Origin: Haberlea rhodopensis
Lineage: Eukaryota; Streptophyta; Magnoliopsida; Lamiales; Gesneriaceae
Length of the DNA stretch: 64,000 bases
Assembly: GCA_907163345.1 (NCBI GenBank)
Contig: CAJQUN010000043.1
Span: 2,779,001-2,843,000 of the forward strand
Direction of reading: 5' to 3'
Shown: piece after piece, positions 1 to 13,220 of the stretch
Position numbering within the stretch: the stretch's first letter is position 1
Layout of the letters: each line of letters begins with the position of its first letter
The notes under the pieces: generated by a model
Database searches by the model: none
The model's input: only the letters and a program-made list of their open reading frames with translations
What the model was told of the DNA's origin: nothing
Made by a program: the position numbers and the translations under genes

Positions 1-1011
1 TGATCATGAGTTTGAGTACCTCTAATGCTTATTTAATATAAATTTTGCTTATAAAAAAAAAAGATTTTGTGTGCCATTTATTTTAGGTACATAGAAAATC
101 GATTCTATATTCATTTTAAATTGCTAACAAAAACATCCACCATCTACCCATCCATGAAGTTGTTCGGGGCTAAATTGCAAAAATAACTTCTATGTTTTTT
201 TTTTTTTATATTTGCTAAAATTATTTATAAAAAGGTAATGACTCTATATTGTTTTTTTTTTCTTTTTTCAAAAATTGAATCTAAAAGTTTTTATATAATA
301 ATTAAAGAGTCAAAACCACTTCATGGTGTTAATAAGTTAAAAATCCCGTATTATTATATTATATTCTTAACCTCCAAATGAAAAATTTTATGATGCACTT
401 GTCATCAAAATACTTTGAAAATGAAAGCGATCAACATTTTTAAAATGATAATTTAAATATTTAAAATATCATGATACTGAAGTTTCATCATCTTTACCAC
501 CAATCAAATATTAGGATAATTTTTCCTAAAAAAAAATATTATAATTATTCATTAATAAGTAGCCGGCAAGCAATTAAAAAGCATTGCCGTGGAAGCACAT
601 AAGTGGAAAAATAGACAGCCGTGCGATATGGCCCGTCCTGACAGAACGAGCCATAATCTCAGCATGACCATTTATTTAAGCATCGTAAGATGATTTTAAA
701 CTATTTTCTTGCTAATCATCAAGTTTTTAATCATAATCAAATATATTGAATATTTGATGAAATATATAATAAGTTTTGTTAATATTAAAACTACGATTAT
801 TCATATTCTAAAAACCCAATATAATCAAACAAATAATAGATTTCATACAAAATTGAAAAGCCTATAGTTTTTCGAGTTGAACAACATCATCTTTATATAT
901 GTGTATATATATATGAAGAAATTGCCAAACAAGATTTATAAATTGTCCTATATATATTAAAAAAAATCATCTTATTGTATTTCAGTATTTTATGGAGTCA
1001 GAAAAATGAGA

Positions 1012-1260
1012 TGTTAGAGTTATGATATTACCCTGACTTCAACATCGATGATCACAATATATCTGAGATTGGGAGATCCATATTAGATCATGTGTATCTC
1101 ATGATCCTATATACATTGGGATCGTTAGATCTGTTCTTAAAACAATATCCTAAAAGTAGAATTCATGGGATCGTCGGATCTATTCTTAAGGTAATATCCT
1201 AAAATTAGCTCCAAATTTCCTACCCTCTTGATTCTCTCACCACATTATATACGTGTCTCA
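1012..1260 (+). repeat. LTR-like block in unit 1
   Basis: A 249 bp block starts TGTTAGAGTTATGATATTA and ends CGTGTCTCA. It is preceded by a purine-rich stretch (GGAGTCAGAAAAATGAGA, PPT-like) and followed after one base by TGGTATCAG, the first nine bases of the usual plant initiator-Met primer-binding site; the match then breaks (TG instead of AG). This is the layout of an LTR with a polypurine tract upstream and a PBS downstream. Calling it an LTR is inference; the motifs are visible. Confidence 0.5.
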
Positions 1261-2987
1261 ATGGTATCAGTGTATCATAACTTAGATTAGTATGCAAAAA
1301 TCGATGCTACTTAGATTAGTATGCAAAAATCGATTAGGCATGGAATAAACATTTTAAAACGTATCACAGAACTCATGATTCGTATATTTTAGTTATGATA
1401 ATGCTTATTCCAATGGTATTAACTATTCTCTGATTATGTGGATTTAGCCAAATCCATACCTTCATTATTTTCTTATTTTTCTCTCATTCGCAAAACAGTC
1501 CTTACTTTTTGTCGTCTTTAGTAATATAAATAATAATAATAATAAAGATGATGATGATTATGATAATAATAATAAGAAATTTAGCTTTATTTAATTTTTT
1601 TAGTAAAGGGTAATTTGGTTAGTAAAATAAATTTTCTATATCTTCATACCATTTAATTTAAATAAAAATAACAATATTTGAATTAATTCACGCTAAAAGG
1701 TGCCAAAATGGACATCGGCTTCACAAAGTCATAAACTTTTTTTTTTTTTTTGAAATTTGAAGCTGAAAGAAAGCCTTTTTATATAGGTTATCATGGATTT
1801 AGCGAAACTGAATCTTTGCAATGGTTCACGGCCAAGAGATGATGGATTAATCCTTACTCGACTAATGATTGGTTCCAAGAACCCATAATTTGTATTACTT
1901 GGCTTTGAGTTTTTGTTTTGTAGGTAATTTGCAAGTGAGTCTTATTTCTTTGGTTTATTATTTTTTTTTTTACTTTTGTGATCATGAGTTTGAGTACCTC
2001 TAATGCTTATTTTATATAAATTTTGCTTATAAAAAAAAAAGATTTTATGAGCCATTTATTTTAGGTACATAGAAAATCGATTCTATATTCATTTTAAATT
2101 GCTAACAAGAACATCCACCATCTACACATCCATGAAGTTGTTCGGGGCTAAATTGCAAAAATAACTTCTCTATTTTTTTTTTTATATTTGCTAAAATTAT
2201 TTATAAAAAGGTAATGACTCTATATTGTTTTTTTTTTCTTTTTTCAAAAATTGAATCTGAAAGTCTTTATATAATAATCAAGGAGTCAAAACCACTTCAT
2301 GGTGTTAATAAGTTAAAAATCCCGTATTATTATATTATATTCTTAACCTCCAAATGAAAAACTTTATGATGCACTTGTCATCAAAATACTTTGAAAATGA
2401 AAGCGATCAACATTTTTAAAATGATAATTTAAATATTTAAAATATCATGATACTGAAGTTTCACCATCTCTTACCACCATTCAAATATTAGGATAATTTT
2501 TTCCTAAAAAAAATATTATAATTATTCATTAATAAGTAGCCGGCAAGCAATTAAAAAGCATTGCCGTGGAAGCACATAAGTGGAAAAATAGACAGCCGTG
2601 CGATATGGCCCGTCCTGACAGAACGAGCCATAATCTCAGCATGACCATTTATTTAAGCATCGTAAGATGATTTTAAACTATTTTCTTACTAATCATCAAG
2701 TTTTTAATCATAATCAAATATATTGAATATTTGATGAAATATATAATAAGTTTTGTTAATATTAAAACTACGATTATTCATATTCTAAAAACCCAATATA
2801 ATCAAACAAATAACAGATTTCATACAAAATTGAAAAGCCTATAGTTTTTCGAGTTGAACAAAATCATCTTTATATATGTGTATATATATATGAATAAATT
2901 GCCAAACAAGATCTATAAATTGTCCTATATATATTAAAAAAATCATCTTATTGTATTTCAGTATTTTATGGAGTCAGAAAAATGAGA

Positions 2988-3238
2988 TGTTAGAGTTATG
3001 ATATTAGCCCTGACTTCAACATCGATGATCACAATATATCTGAGACTTGGGAGATCCATATTAGATCATGTGTATCTCATGATCCTATATACATTGGGAT
3101 CGTCAGATCTGTTCTTAAAACAATATCCTAAAAGTAGAATTCATGGGATCGTCGGATCTATTCTTAAGGTACTATCCTAAAATTAGCTCCAAATTTCCTA
3201 CCCTCTTGATTCTCTCACCACATTATATACGTGTCTCA
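2988..3238 (+). repeat. LTR-like block in unit 2
   Basis: Same block as in unit 1, 251 bp because of two single-base insertions. The TGGTATCAG site follows at 3241. It contains the duplicated GGGATCGTC..ATCT segment (3096 and 3145). Confidence 0.5.
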
Positions 3239-4962
3239 ACTGGTATCAGTGTATCATAATTTAGATTAGTATGCAAAAATCGATGCTACTTAGATTAGTA
3301 TGCAAAAATCGATTAGGCATGGAATAAACATTTTCAAACGTATCACAGAACTCATGATTCGTATATTTTAGTTATGATAATGCTTATTCCAATGGTATTG
3401 ACTATTCTCTGAATATGTGGATTTAGCCAAATCCATACCTTCATTATTTTCTTATTTTTCTCTCATTCGCAAAACAGTCCGTACTTTTTGTCGTCTTTAG
3501 TAATATAAATAATAATAATAAAGATGATGATGATTATGATAATAATAATAAGAAATTTAGCTTATTTAATTTTTTTAGTAAAGGGTAATTTGGTTAGTAA
3601 AATAATTTTTCTATATCTTCATACCATTTAATTTAAATAAAAATAACAATATTTGAATTAATTCACGCTAAAAGGTGCCAAAATGGACATCGGCTTCACA
3701 AAGTCATAAACTTTTTTTTTTTTTTGAAATTTGAAGCTGAAAGAAAGCCTTTTTATATAGGTTATCATGGATTTAGCGAAACTGAATCTTTGCAATGGTT
3801 CACGGCCAAGAGATGATGGATTAATCCTTACTCGACTAATGATTGGTTCCAAGAACCCATAATTTGTATTACTTGGCTTTGAGTTTTTGTTTTGTAGGTA
3901 ATTTGCAAGTGAGTCTTATTTCTTTGGTTTATTATTTTTTTTTTACTTTTGATCATGAGTTTGAGTACCTCTAATGCTTATTTTATATAAATTTTGCTTA
4001 TAAAAAAAAAAAGATTTTATGTGCCATTTATTTTAGGTACATAGAAAATCGATTCTATATTCATTTTAAATTGCTAACAAGAACATCCACCATCTACACA
4101 TCCATGAAGTTGTTCGGGGCTAAATTGCAAAAATAACTTCTCTGTTTTTTTTTTTTTTATATTTGCTAAAATTATTTATAAAAAGGTAATGACTCGATAT
4201 TGTTTTTTTTTCTTTTTTCAAAAATTGAATCTGAAAGTCTTTATATAATAGTTAAGGAGTCAAAACCACTTCATGGTGTTAATAAGTTAAAAATCCCGTA
4301 TTATTATATTATATTCTTAACCTCCAAATGAAAAACTTTATGGTGCACTTGTCATCAAAATACTTTGAAAATGAAAGCGATCAACATTTTTAAAATGATA
4401 ATTTAAATATTTAAAATATCATGATACTGAAGTTTCATCATCTCTTACCACCATTCAAATATTAGGATAATTTTTCCTAAAAAAAAATATTATAATTATT
4501 CATTAATAAGTAGCCGGCAAGCAATTAAAAAGCATTGCCGTGGAAGCACATAAGTGGAAAAATAGACAGCCGTGCGATATGGCCCGTCCTGACAGAACGA
4601 GCCATAATCTCAGCATGACCATTTATTTAAGCATCGTAAGATGATTTTAAACTATTTTCTTGCTAATCATCAAGTTTTTAATCATAATCAAATATATTGA
4701 ATATTTGATGAAATATATAATAAGTTTTGTTAATATTAAACTACGATTATTCATATTCTAAAAACCCAATATAATCAAACAAATAATAGATTTCATACAA
4801 AATTGAAAAGCCTATAGTTTTTCGAGTTGAACAAAATCATCTTTATATATGTGTATATATATATATTGAATAAATTGCCAAACAAGATCTATAAATTGTC
4901 CTATATATATTAAAAAAATCATCTTATTGTATTTCAGTATTTTATGGAGTCAGAAAATGAGA

Positions 4963-5211
4963 TGTTAGAGTTATGATATTACCCTGACTTCAACATCGAT
5001 GATCACAATATATCTGAGATTGGGAGATCCATATTAGATCATGTGTATCTCATGATCCTATATACATTGGGATCGTCAGATCTGTTCTTAAAACAATATC
5101 CTAAAAGTAGAATTCATGGGATCGTCGGATCTATTCTTAAGGTACTATCCTAAAATTAGCTCCAAATTTCGTACCCTCTTGATTCTCTCACCACATTATA
5201 TACGTGTTTCA
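4963..5211 (+). repeat. LTR-like block in unit 3
   Basis: 249 bp. It ends GTGTTTCA and is followed by TGGTATCAG at 5213. Confidence 0.5.
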
Positions 5212-6934
5212 ATGGTATCAGTGTATCATAATTTAGATTAGTATGCAAAAATCGATGCTACTTAGATTAGTATGCAAAAATCGATTAGGCATGTAATAAA
5301 CATTTTAAAACGTATCACAGAACTCATGATTCGTATATTTTAGTTATGATAATGCTTATTCCAATGGTATTAACTATTCTCTGATTATGTGGATTTAGCC
5401 AAATCCATACCTTCATTATTTTCTTATTTTTCTCTCATTCGCAAAACAGTCCTTACTTTTTGTCGTCTTTAGTAATATAAATAATAATAATAAAGATGAT
5501 GATGATTATGATAATAATAATAAGAAATTTAGCTTTATTTAATTTTTTTAGTAAAGGGTAATTTGGTTAGTAAAATAATTTTTCTATATCTTCATACCAT
5601 TTAATTTAAATAAAAATAACAATATTTGAATTAATTCACGCTAAAAGGTGCCAAAATGGACATCGGCTTCACAAAGTCATAAACTTTTTTTTTTTTTTTT
5701 GAAATTTGAAGCTGAAAGAAAGCCTTTTTATATAGGTTATCATGGATTTAGCGAAACTGAATCTTTGCAATGGTTCACGGCCAAGAGATGATGGATTAAT
5801 CCTTACTCGACTAATGATTGGTTCCAAGAACCCATAATTTGTATTACTTGGCTTTGAGTTTTTGTTTTGTAGGTAATTTGCAAGTGAGTCTTATTTCTTT
5901 GGTTTATTATTTTTTTTTACTTTTGTGATCATGAGTTTGAGTACCTCTAATGCTTATTTTATATAAATTTTGCTTATATAAAAAAAAAAGATTTTATGAG
6001 CCATTTATTTTAGGTACATAGAAAATCGATTCTATATTCATTTTAAATTGCTAACAAGAACATCCACCATACACATCCATGAAGTTGTTCGGGGCTAAAT
6101 TGCAATAATAACTTCTCTGTTTTTTTTTTTTTTTTATTTGCTGAAATTATTTATAAAAAGGTAATGACTCTATATTGTTTTTTTTTTCTTTTTTCAAAAA
6201 TTGAATCTAAAAGTTTTATATAATAATTAAAGAGTCAAAACCACTTCATGGTGTTAATAAGTTAAAAATCCCGTATTATTATATTATATTCTTAACCTCC
6301 AAATGAAAAACTTTATGATGCACTTGTCATCAAAATACTTTGAAAATGAAAGCGATCAAATTTTTAAAATGATATTTTAAATATTTAAAATATCATGATA
6401 CTGAAGTTTCACCATCTCTACCACCATTCAAATATTAGGATAATTTTTCCTAAAAAAAAATATTATGATTATTCATTAATAAGTAGCCGGCAAGCAATTA
6501 AAAAGCATTGCCGTGGAAGCACATAAGTGGAAAAATAGACAGCCGTGCGATATGGCCCGTCCCGACAGAACGAGCCATAATCTCAGGATGACCATTTATT
6601 TAAGCCTCGTAAGATGATTTTAAACTATTTTCTTGCTAATCATCAAGTTTTTAATCATAATCTATTTATTGAATATTTGATGAAATATATAATAAGTTTT
6701 GTTAATATTAAAACTACGATTATTCATATTCTAAAAACCCAATATAATCAAACAAATAATAGATTTCATACAAAATTGAAAAGCCTATAGTTTTTCGAGT
6801 TGAACAAAATCATCTTTATATATATGTATATATATATGAAGAAATTGCCAAACAAGATCTATAAATTGTCCTATATATATTAAAAAAAATCATCTTATTG
6901 TATTTCAGTATTTTATGGAGTCAGAAAAATGAGA

Positions 6935-7183
6935 TGTTAGAGTTATGATATTACCCTGACTTCAACATCGATGATCACAATATATCTGAGATTGGGAGAT
7001 CCATATTAGATCATGTGTATCTCATGATCCTATATACATTGGGATCGTCAGATCTGTTCTTAAAACAATATCCTAAAAGTAGAATTCATGGGATCGTCGG
7101 ATCTATTCTTAAGGTAATATCCTAAAATTAGCTCCAAATTTCCTACCCTCTTGATTCTCTCACCACATTATATACGTGTCTCA
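6935..7183 (+). repeat. LTR-like block in unit 4
   Basis: 249 bp. The PBS-like site is mutated here to CGGTATCAG. Confidence 0.45.
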
Positions 7184-8903
7184 ACGGTATCAGTGTATCA
7201 TAATTTAGATTAGTATGCAAAAATCGATGCTACTTAGATTAGTATGCAAAAATCGATTAGTCATGGAATAAACATTTTAAAACGTATCACAGAACTCATG
7301 ATTCGTATATTTTAGTTATGATAATGCTTATTCCAATGGTATTAACTATTCTCTGATTATGTGGATTTAGCCAAATCCATACCTTCATTATTTTCTTATT
7401 TTTCTCTCATTCGCAAAACAGTCCTTACTTTTTGTCGTCTTTAGTAATATAAATAATAATAATAAAGATGATGATGATTATGATAATAATAATAAGAAAT
7501 TTAGCTTTATTTAATTTTTTTAGTAAAGGGTAATTTGGTTAGTAAAATAATTTTTCTATATCCTCATACCATTTAATTTTAATAAAAATAACAATATTTG
7601 AATTAATTCACGCTAAAAGGTGCCAAAATGGACATCGGCTTCACAAAGTCATAAACTTTTTTTTTTTTTTTTGAAATTTGAAGTTGAAAGAAAGCCTTTT
7701 TATATAGGTTATCATGGATTTAGCGAAACTGAATCTTTGCAATGGTTCACGGCAAGAGATGATGGATTAATCCTTACTCGACTAATGATTGGTTCCAAGA
7801 ACCCATAATTTGTATTACTTGGCTTTGAGTTTTTGTTTTGTAGGTAATTTGCAAGTGAGTCTTATTTCTTTGGTTTATTATTTTTTTTTTTACTTTTGTG
7901 ATCATGAGTTTGAGTACATCTAATGCTTATTTTATATAAATTTTGCTTATATAAAAAAAAGATTTTATGAACCATTTATTTTAGGTACATAGAAAATCGA
8001 TTCTATATTCATTTTAAATTGCTAACAAGAACATCCACCATCTACACATCCATGAAGTTGTTCGGGGCTAAATTGCAAAAATAACTTCTCTGTTTTTTTT
8101 TTATATTTGCTAAAATTATTTATAAAAAGGTAATGACTCGATATTGTTTTTTTTTTCTTTTTTCAAAAATTGAATCTGAAAGTCTTTATATAATAATTAA
8201 GGAGTCAAAACCACTTCATGGTGTTAATAAGTTAAAAATCCCGTATTATTATATTATATTCTTAACCTCCAAATGAAAAACTTTATGATGCACTTGTCAT
8301 CAAAATACTTTGAAAATGAAAGCGATCAACATTTTTAAAATGATAATTTAAATATTTAAAATATCATGATACTGAAGTTTCACCATCTCTACCACCATTC
8401 AAATATTAGGATAATTTTTCCTAAAAAAAAGTATTATAATTATTCATTAATAAGTAGCCGGCAAGCAATTAAAAAGCATTGCCGTGGAAGCACATAAGTG
8501 GAAAAATAGACAGCCGTGCGATATGGCCCGCCCGACAGAACGCGCCATAATCTCAGCATGACCATTTATTTAAGCCTCGTAAGATGATTTAAACTATTTT
8601 CTTGCTAATCATCAAGTTTTTAATCATAATCTATTTATTGAATATTTGATGAAATATATAATAAGTTTTGTTAATATTAAAACTACGATTATTCATATTC
8701 TAAAAACCCAATATAATCAAACAAATAATAGATTTCATACAAAATTGAAAAGCCTATAGTTTTTCGAGTTGAACAAAATCATCTTTATATATGTGTATAT
8801 ATATATGAAGAAATTGCCAAACAAGATCTATAAATTGTCCTATATATATTAAAAAAAATCATCTTAATGTATTTCAGTATTTTATGGAGTCAGAAAAATG
8901 AGA

Positions 8904-9152
8904 TGTTAGAGTTATGATATTACCCTGACTTCAACATCGATGATCACAATATATCTGAGATTGGGAGATCCATATTAGATCATGTGTATCTCATGATCCT
9001 ATATACATTGGAATCGTCAGATCTGTTCTTAAAACAATATCCTAAAAGTAGAATTCATGGGATCGTCGGATCTATTCTTAAGGTAATATCCTAAAATTAG
9101 CTCCAAATTTCCTACCCTCTTGATTCTCTCACCACATTATATACGTGTCTCA
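8904..9152 (+). repeat. LTR-like block in unit 5
   Basis: 249 bp. The PBS-like site has decayed further, to CGGTGTCAG. Confidence 0.45.
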
Positions 9153-9863
9153 ACGGTGTCAGTGTATCATAATTTAGATTAGTATGCAAAAATCGATGCT
9201 ACTTAGATTAGTATGCAAAAATCGATTAGGCATGGAATAAACATTTTCAAACGTATCACAGAACTCATGATTCGTATATTTTAGTTATGATAATGCTTAT
9301 TCCAATGGTATTGACTATTCTCTGATTATGTGGATTTAGCCAAATCCATACCTTCATTATTTTCTTATTTTTCTCTCTTTCGCAAAACAGTCCGTACTTT
9401 TTGTCGTCTTTAGTAATATAAATAATAATAATAAAGATGATGATGATTATGATAATAATAATAAGAAATTTAGCTTTATTTAATTTTTTTAGTAAAGGGT
9501 AATTTGGTTAGTAAAATAATTTTTCTATATCTTCATACCATTTAATTTAAATAAAAATAACAATATTTGAATTAATTCACGCTAAAAGGTGCCAAAATGG
9601 ACATCGGCTTCACAAAGTCTTAAACTTTTTTTTTTTTGAAATTTGAAGCTGAAAGAAAGCCTTTTTATATAGGTTATCATGGATTTAGCGAAACTGAATC
9701 TTTGCAATGGTTCACGGCCAAGAGATGATGGATTAATCCTTACTCGACTAATGATTGATTCCAAGAACTCATAATTTGTATTACTTGGCTTTGAGTTTTT
9801 GTTTTGTAGGTAATTTTCAAGTGAGTCTTATTTCTTTGGTTTATTATTTTTTTTTACTTTTGT

Positions 9864-9985
9864 GATCATGAGTTTGAGTACCTCTAATGCTTTTTTTATA
9901 TAAATTTTGCTTATAAAATAAAGAAAATTAACGAGCAAAACTATTCATGCTGTTAATAAGTTAAAAATCCCCCTGTCATTATACT
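9864..9985. repeat. Truncated, internally deleted last copy of the tandem unit
   Basis: The unit starts normally (GATCATGAGTTTGAGTACC...) but about 190 bp are missing after the A-run. The sequence resumes at the segment GTTAATAAGTTAAAAATCCC and then leaves the unit near 9985. This is the right end of the array. It ends inside the internal part of the unit, so there is no closing LTR-like block. Confidence 0.85.
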
Positions 9986-12007
9986 AGTTTGTTATGGCAC
10001 TGCGCCTGGATTTTCTTATTAGCATAAAGTAAACAACGCAAAAGTCTTGGCAGTTGATCCTGGGATTTAATAGTATATACAATAGTGGTGTTGGTTAATA
10101 CAAAACACAAATGGGACACCTCAAAAGACAAAAAAATAGTTTGGACAATATAACGACACAATATAATTTGCAGAATACGACACAAAATATAGTTTGTACA
10201 ACATAATTGGAAATGAAGTTGAGTAGTTGATCATCTTTTTTGGGCTTGATCATCCTTCCTTTTGGACAGCCTTATGTTTTTTATTAGTTCAAGATCATCT
10301 GCATAACAGTACCAAACTACTAATTATGATCAAGATATTAATCAAATGAGGGAAAAAAAGATAATAAATTATTTATAATAAAATGCGGGAAAGTTATATC
10401 AAACTACTAATAAAATCTCATATTAATAGCTGTAGATTTATGCAAACTTAGAATATTTTGAATATAATTATGATATTTAAAACATATTAACTCGCTACCT
10501 GACATATTCCAAATTTATGTGCTTATTGAGCACTCTTTTGGCTTATATTGGCTTTAGAATTGAAAGCACGGTATTGCATGAAATTAGATATTATATTTTA
10601 TTAACTTATATATAAATGTTATTAATAAAAATATATGTTATTTAATACCATTTTTATATCAATATCATTGGCAGGTCTTATTTTTTTGCTGAAAAACAAG
10701 ACAACACATTAATTAATCAATGCAAAACACATAATGCAAATTAAATTTAATATTTGTGCCATCGGAAATTTTCGTTATTACTACAGTTTAGTAATATACC
10801 TACCTAAATAATGAACTTTCTTTCATGTGCCTTCTTGATGAAATGCCCTTCTATATCATTCTCAAAAAATGGATGTTATTTAAATTACAATAGATGTTCG
10901 CATGATGTACATAAAGATCGCAATAAGTCTTTGTTATTAAACCTCTTTAAATCACATCCTTCAATCCAAGCAATTCTTATTGCACTATAAAATAAATCAA
11001 GTGGATTATCATTTTTCATCGAAAATGGAAAAGACATAGCATGTAATGAACTTGCTTACATATGCTTCTTTTGTTTCCGTACATAACTTAGAATCCATCG
11101 TCCAAAGTCATAAGCCTTTATCCTAAGAGTCGTTCTTCATCCCAGACAAATTATTTGCATCTTTGTAGGCTTTGAAATTCATAATAAGATGTTATTTAAA
11201 TCTTTACTTAAAAGTAATACTAATATATAACTGTTGCTATAGTGAGTGTAATAGAATGTCAGCAAAACATACTCTTTGCTTCAGACACTCAATTGCGTGC
11301 CAATTTGCTGATCTTCTAAAGCATTTTTCCCATTCATATCTTGAGCAACAACTGGTTCATGGCAATATGTAACGATGGAATCATATATGCTTTTGAATTG
11401 CTTACTGACATTTGATTACCTTGTTTATCATAGTCTAAATGAGCTCATACATACTCAAAATTTGATGCTAAATTTTGATAAGCTGTTGAGTGATGAAAAT
11501 GTTAGTGGATTTAGCAATAGCTAAAAGCAATGTAAATCGTAAGAGACAAAGTACAACTTAAAATGAATCACATCAGGGATACAAAAAGGATATACTCACC
11601 TATTTCTTTGGTGTGAAGGGGTGGATGCCTGGGGTGAGGACTGTGGTGGCCGGGGCCAAATCATGGAGAGAATTTCTATCTAAAAGAAGATATCACAAGT
11701 AAAAAACTTTTCCTTACTGATGTGACTTAAAGAGCTTTATAAACGTCATTAAGAACCGTTAAATTCTCTTAAAGGTCGTTCTTAACCACGTATGACCATT
11801 AAGTGGTTGTTATATTTCCACACCATTAGGTGGTTATATTTCCAGGGATTTTCTTAATGTAAAGTAGGTCATAGCAAAGCCGAACGAAATTTGTAGATCT
11901 AAGTGAAGCATAATAGGAGGCAAAATATTATGTTTAATAAGAATTCGGGCATATAGTGAGCGTAAAAGGAGGAAGAAATGAATGGCATATATGATAGTGG
12001 TGCTGAT
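9986..12007. other. AT-rich sequence without a recognised gene
   Basis: I see no open frame with a recognisable domain on either strand. A short GC-rich patch near 11618-11665 stands out from its AT-rich surroundings; on the minus strand it reads as a short proline- and threonine-rich exon-like piece ending at a stop. A 24 bp imperfect duplication (...GGTTATATTTCC) lies near 11800-11845. The sequence may be decayed transposon or intergenic DNA. Confidence 0.4.
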
Positions 12008-12084
12008 TAAAATTGATATCCAATAAAATTGATAATTAAAACATAAGAATCTCCCAAAGATTAATAAATCCAAGGTATTGCCTT
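12008..12084 (-). repeat. Athila-like LTR fragment G, left piece
   Basis: The reverse complement matches the middle of the LTR of element B (around 38690-38765), for example TATCAATTTTATTG and GGGAGATTC, at clearly lower identity than B's own LTR pair. The match continues without a gap on the other side of element C, at 44942. The similarity fades left of about 12008. The last five bases (GCCTT) are the target site duplicated by element C. Confidence 0.75.
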
Positions 12085-13220
12085 TGTAGGGACCCCCGAG
12101 CCCTTAACCCATTATTAGTGTATTAATCCATATATTTAGTACATACAATCATATAATCAGGGGGAAAGAACAACATATTACCATGGCATAACATACCAAT
12201 AATAAATTTCTTACATTAACCCATGTAATGTCCAATTTCCCCATTCCAGTCCACCAAAATAGCATGCACCCTTATAATACACTAACATGTTCTCAATTCA
12301 TTTAGCAATTCCTCATATTAATTGCATGCAACATATGAAAGAAAAAAGAAAGGCCATTGCCTTTTTATAGACTCATATACACATATTACAATGCTAACAT
12401 GAGAGCATCAAATGAGAGGATATTTAATGTATAAAGTACTCTACACGATACCGGTACTGGTACTTCAGTCCTGAAAGTACCTCCAATCAATAGCTCGATC
12501 TCTACGTCGGAGCTACCGTTGTACCTGTTCCACATGCCCCAACAGAGAGCCCCCACACGGGGTGAGTATACCAATACTATAGATCCAATAAACACAATAT
12601 CACAGTTCATAATTTACAGAATGTAAATGCCATGAATTTTAAAAGATACTCCCTGGATGGTATCATCCTCATCTGGGATCCCCTGTGCTGTTCCTGTTCT
12701 CGAAATAACCGAAACCACCAGCTTCCCAAAAGCCATTTAATCATCTCATTCCTTAACTAAATCCATTCCTGCCATGCCAGTTTCATAATCAAATATGAAT
12801 AAATCATTAAACAAATTACCATAGATATCACGTATATCTAACCAATGATTCAATAGTTTTATTTCATCGCTCGCTCCACAATAGCGACATTTTAACCCCG
12901 CGCACGCTCAATAGTAGCGGCATCATAATTGGTGTTCGCTCAGCAGCGACAACACCCCAATCATTGCTCGCTCAAAAGCGGCACCCTATATTGCGAATAC
13001 AATGCACAATGTGTTTCACAGTTGCAATAATATTAAAGGTTATGCTCGTACGTTATACGTACTTTATAATTTCGTAGTCCGAATCAAACTTGCCTTGGTC
13101 CCATTACTCGATGAATTACGTGCTAAACACAATTAATAATTCAAAATTATTTAGAAGCATGCAACCACGTGCCCAAACACGTTTACAATCCCCAAATATA
13201 TCATCAAACAATGACGATTA
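12085..13220 (-). repeat. Element C 3' LTR, outer part
   Basis: This first half of the left LTR matches 27859-28037 plus 36904-37861. It holds an array of CGCT...AGCG mini-hairpins (12869-12985). The copia element interrupts it at GATTA. Confidence 0.92.
12869..12985. repeat. CGCT/AGCG mini-hairpin cluster in element C LTR
   Basis: Alternating TCGCT and AGCG(G) words recur every 15-30 bases, so the intervening sequence can fold into a string of 4-5 bp-stem hairpins. The same cluster is at 37478-37594 in the other LTR. Confidence 0.7.

Larger units (their letters stand above)
1..9985. repeat. Tandem array of a ~1.97 kb AT-rich unit (five copies plus a remnant)
   Basis: The same landmark (GATCATGAGTTTGAGTAC) recurs at 2, 1980, 3951, 5927, 7900 and 9864, giving periods of 1978, 1971, 1976, 1973 and 1964 bp. 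Copies look more than 95% identical by eye, with small indels mostly in T and A runs and ATA microsatellites. No open frame of meaningful length is shared by the copies. Each unit has a GC-richer island, two internal short duplications (for example 3096/3145 and 3262/3291), and a 249-251 bp TG...CA block that resembles an LTR. The array runs off the left edge of the window. Variants are shared patchily: copies 1-3 share one variant near the GC island, copies 4-5 another, while copies 2 and 5 share a third. That pattern points to gene conversion or unequal exchange. It could be an ordinary satellite or a tandem LTR-internal array. Confidence 0.95.

Noticed and set aside
2998..3852. Short open frames of 60-64 codons in the tandem units (also near 7620 and 9582)
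   Set aside because: They are present in only one or two of five near-identical copies, are cut by length changes in T-runs, and have no domain.
11834..12073. Minus-strand frame with hydrophobic stretches (79 codons)
   Set aside because: AT-rich sequence gives hydrophobic residues by composition, and the start lies in LTR fragment G.
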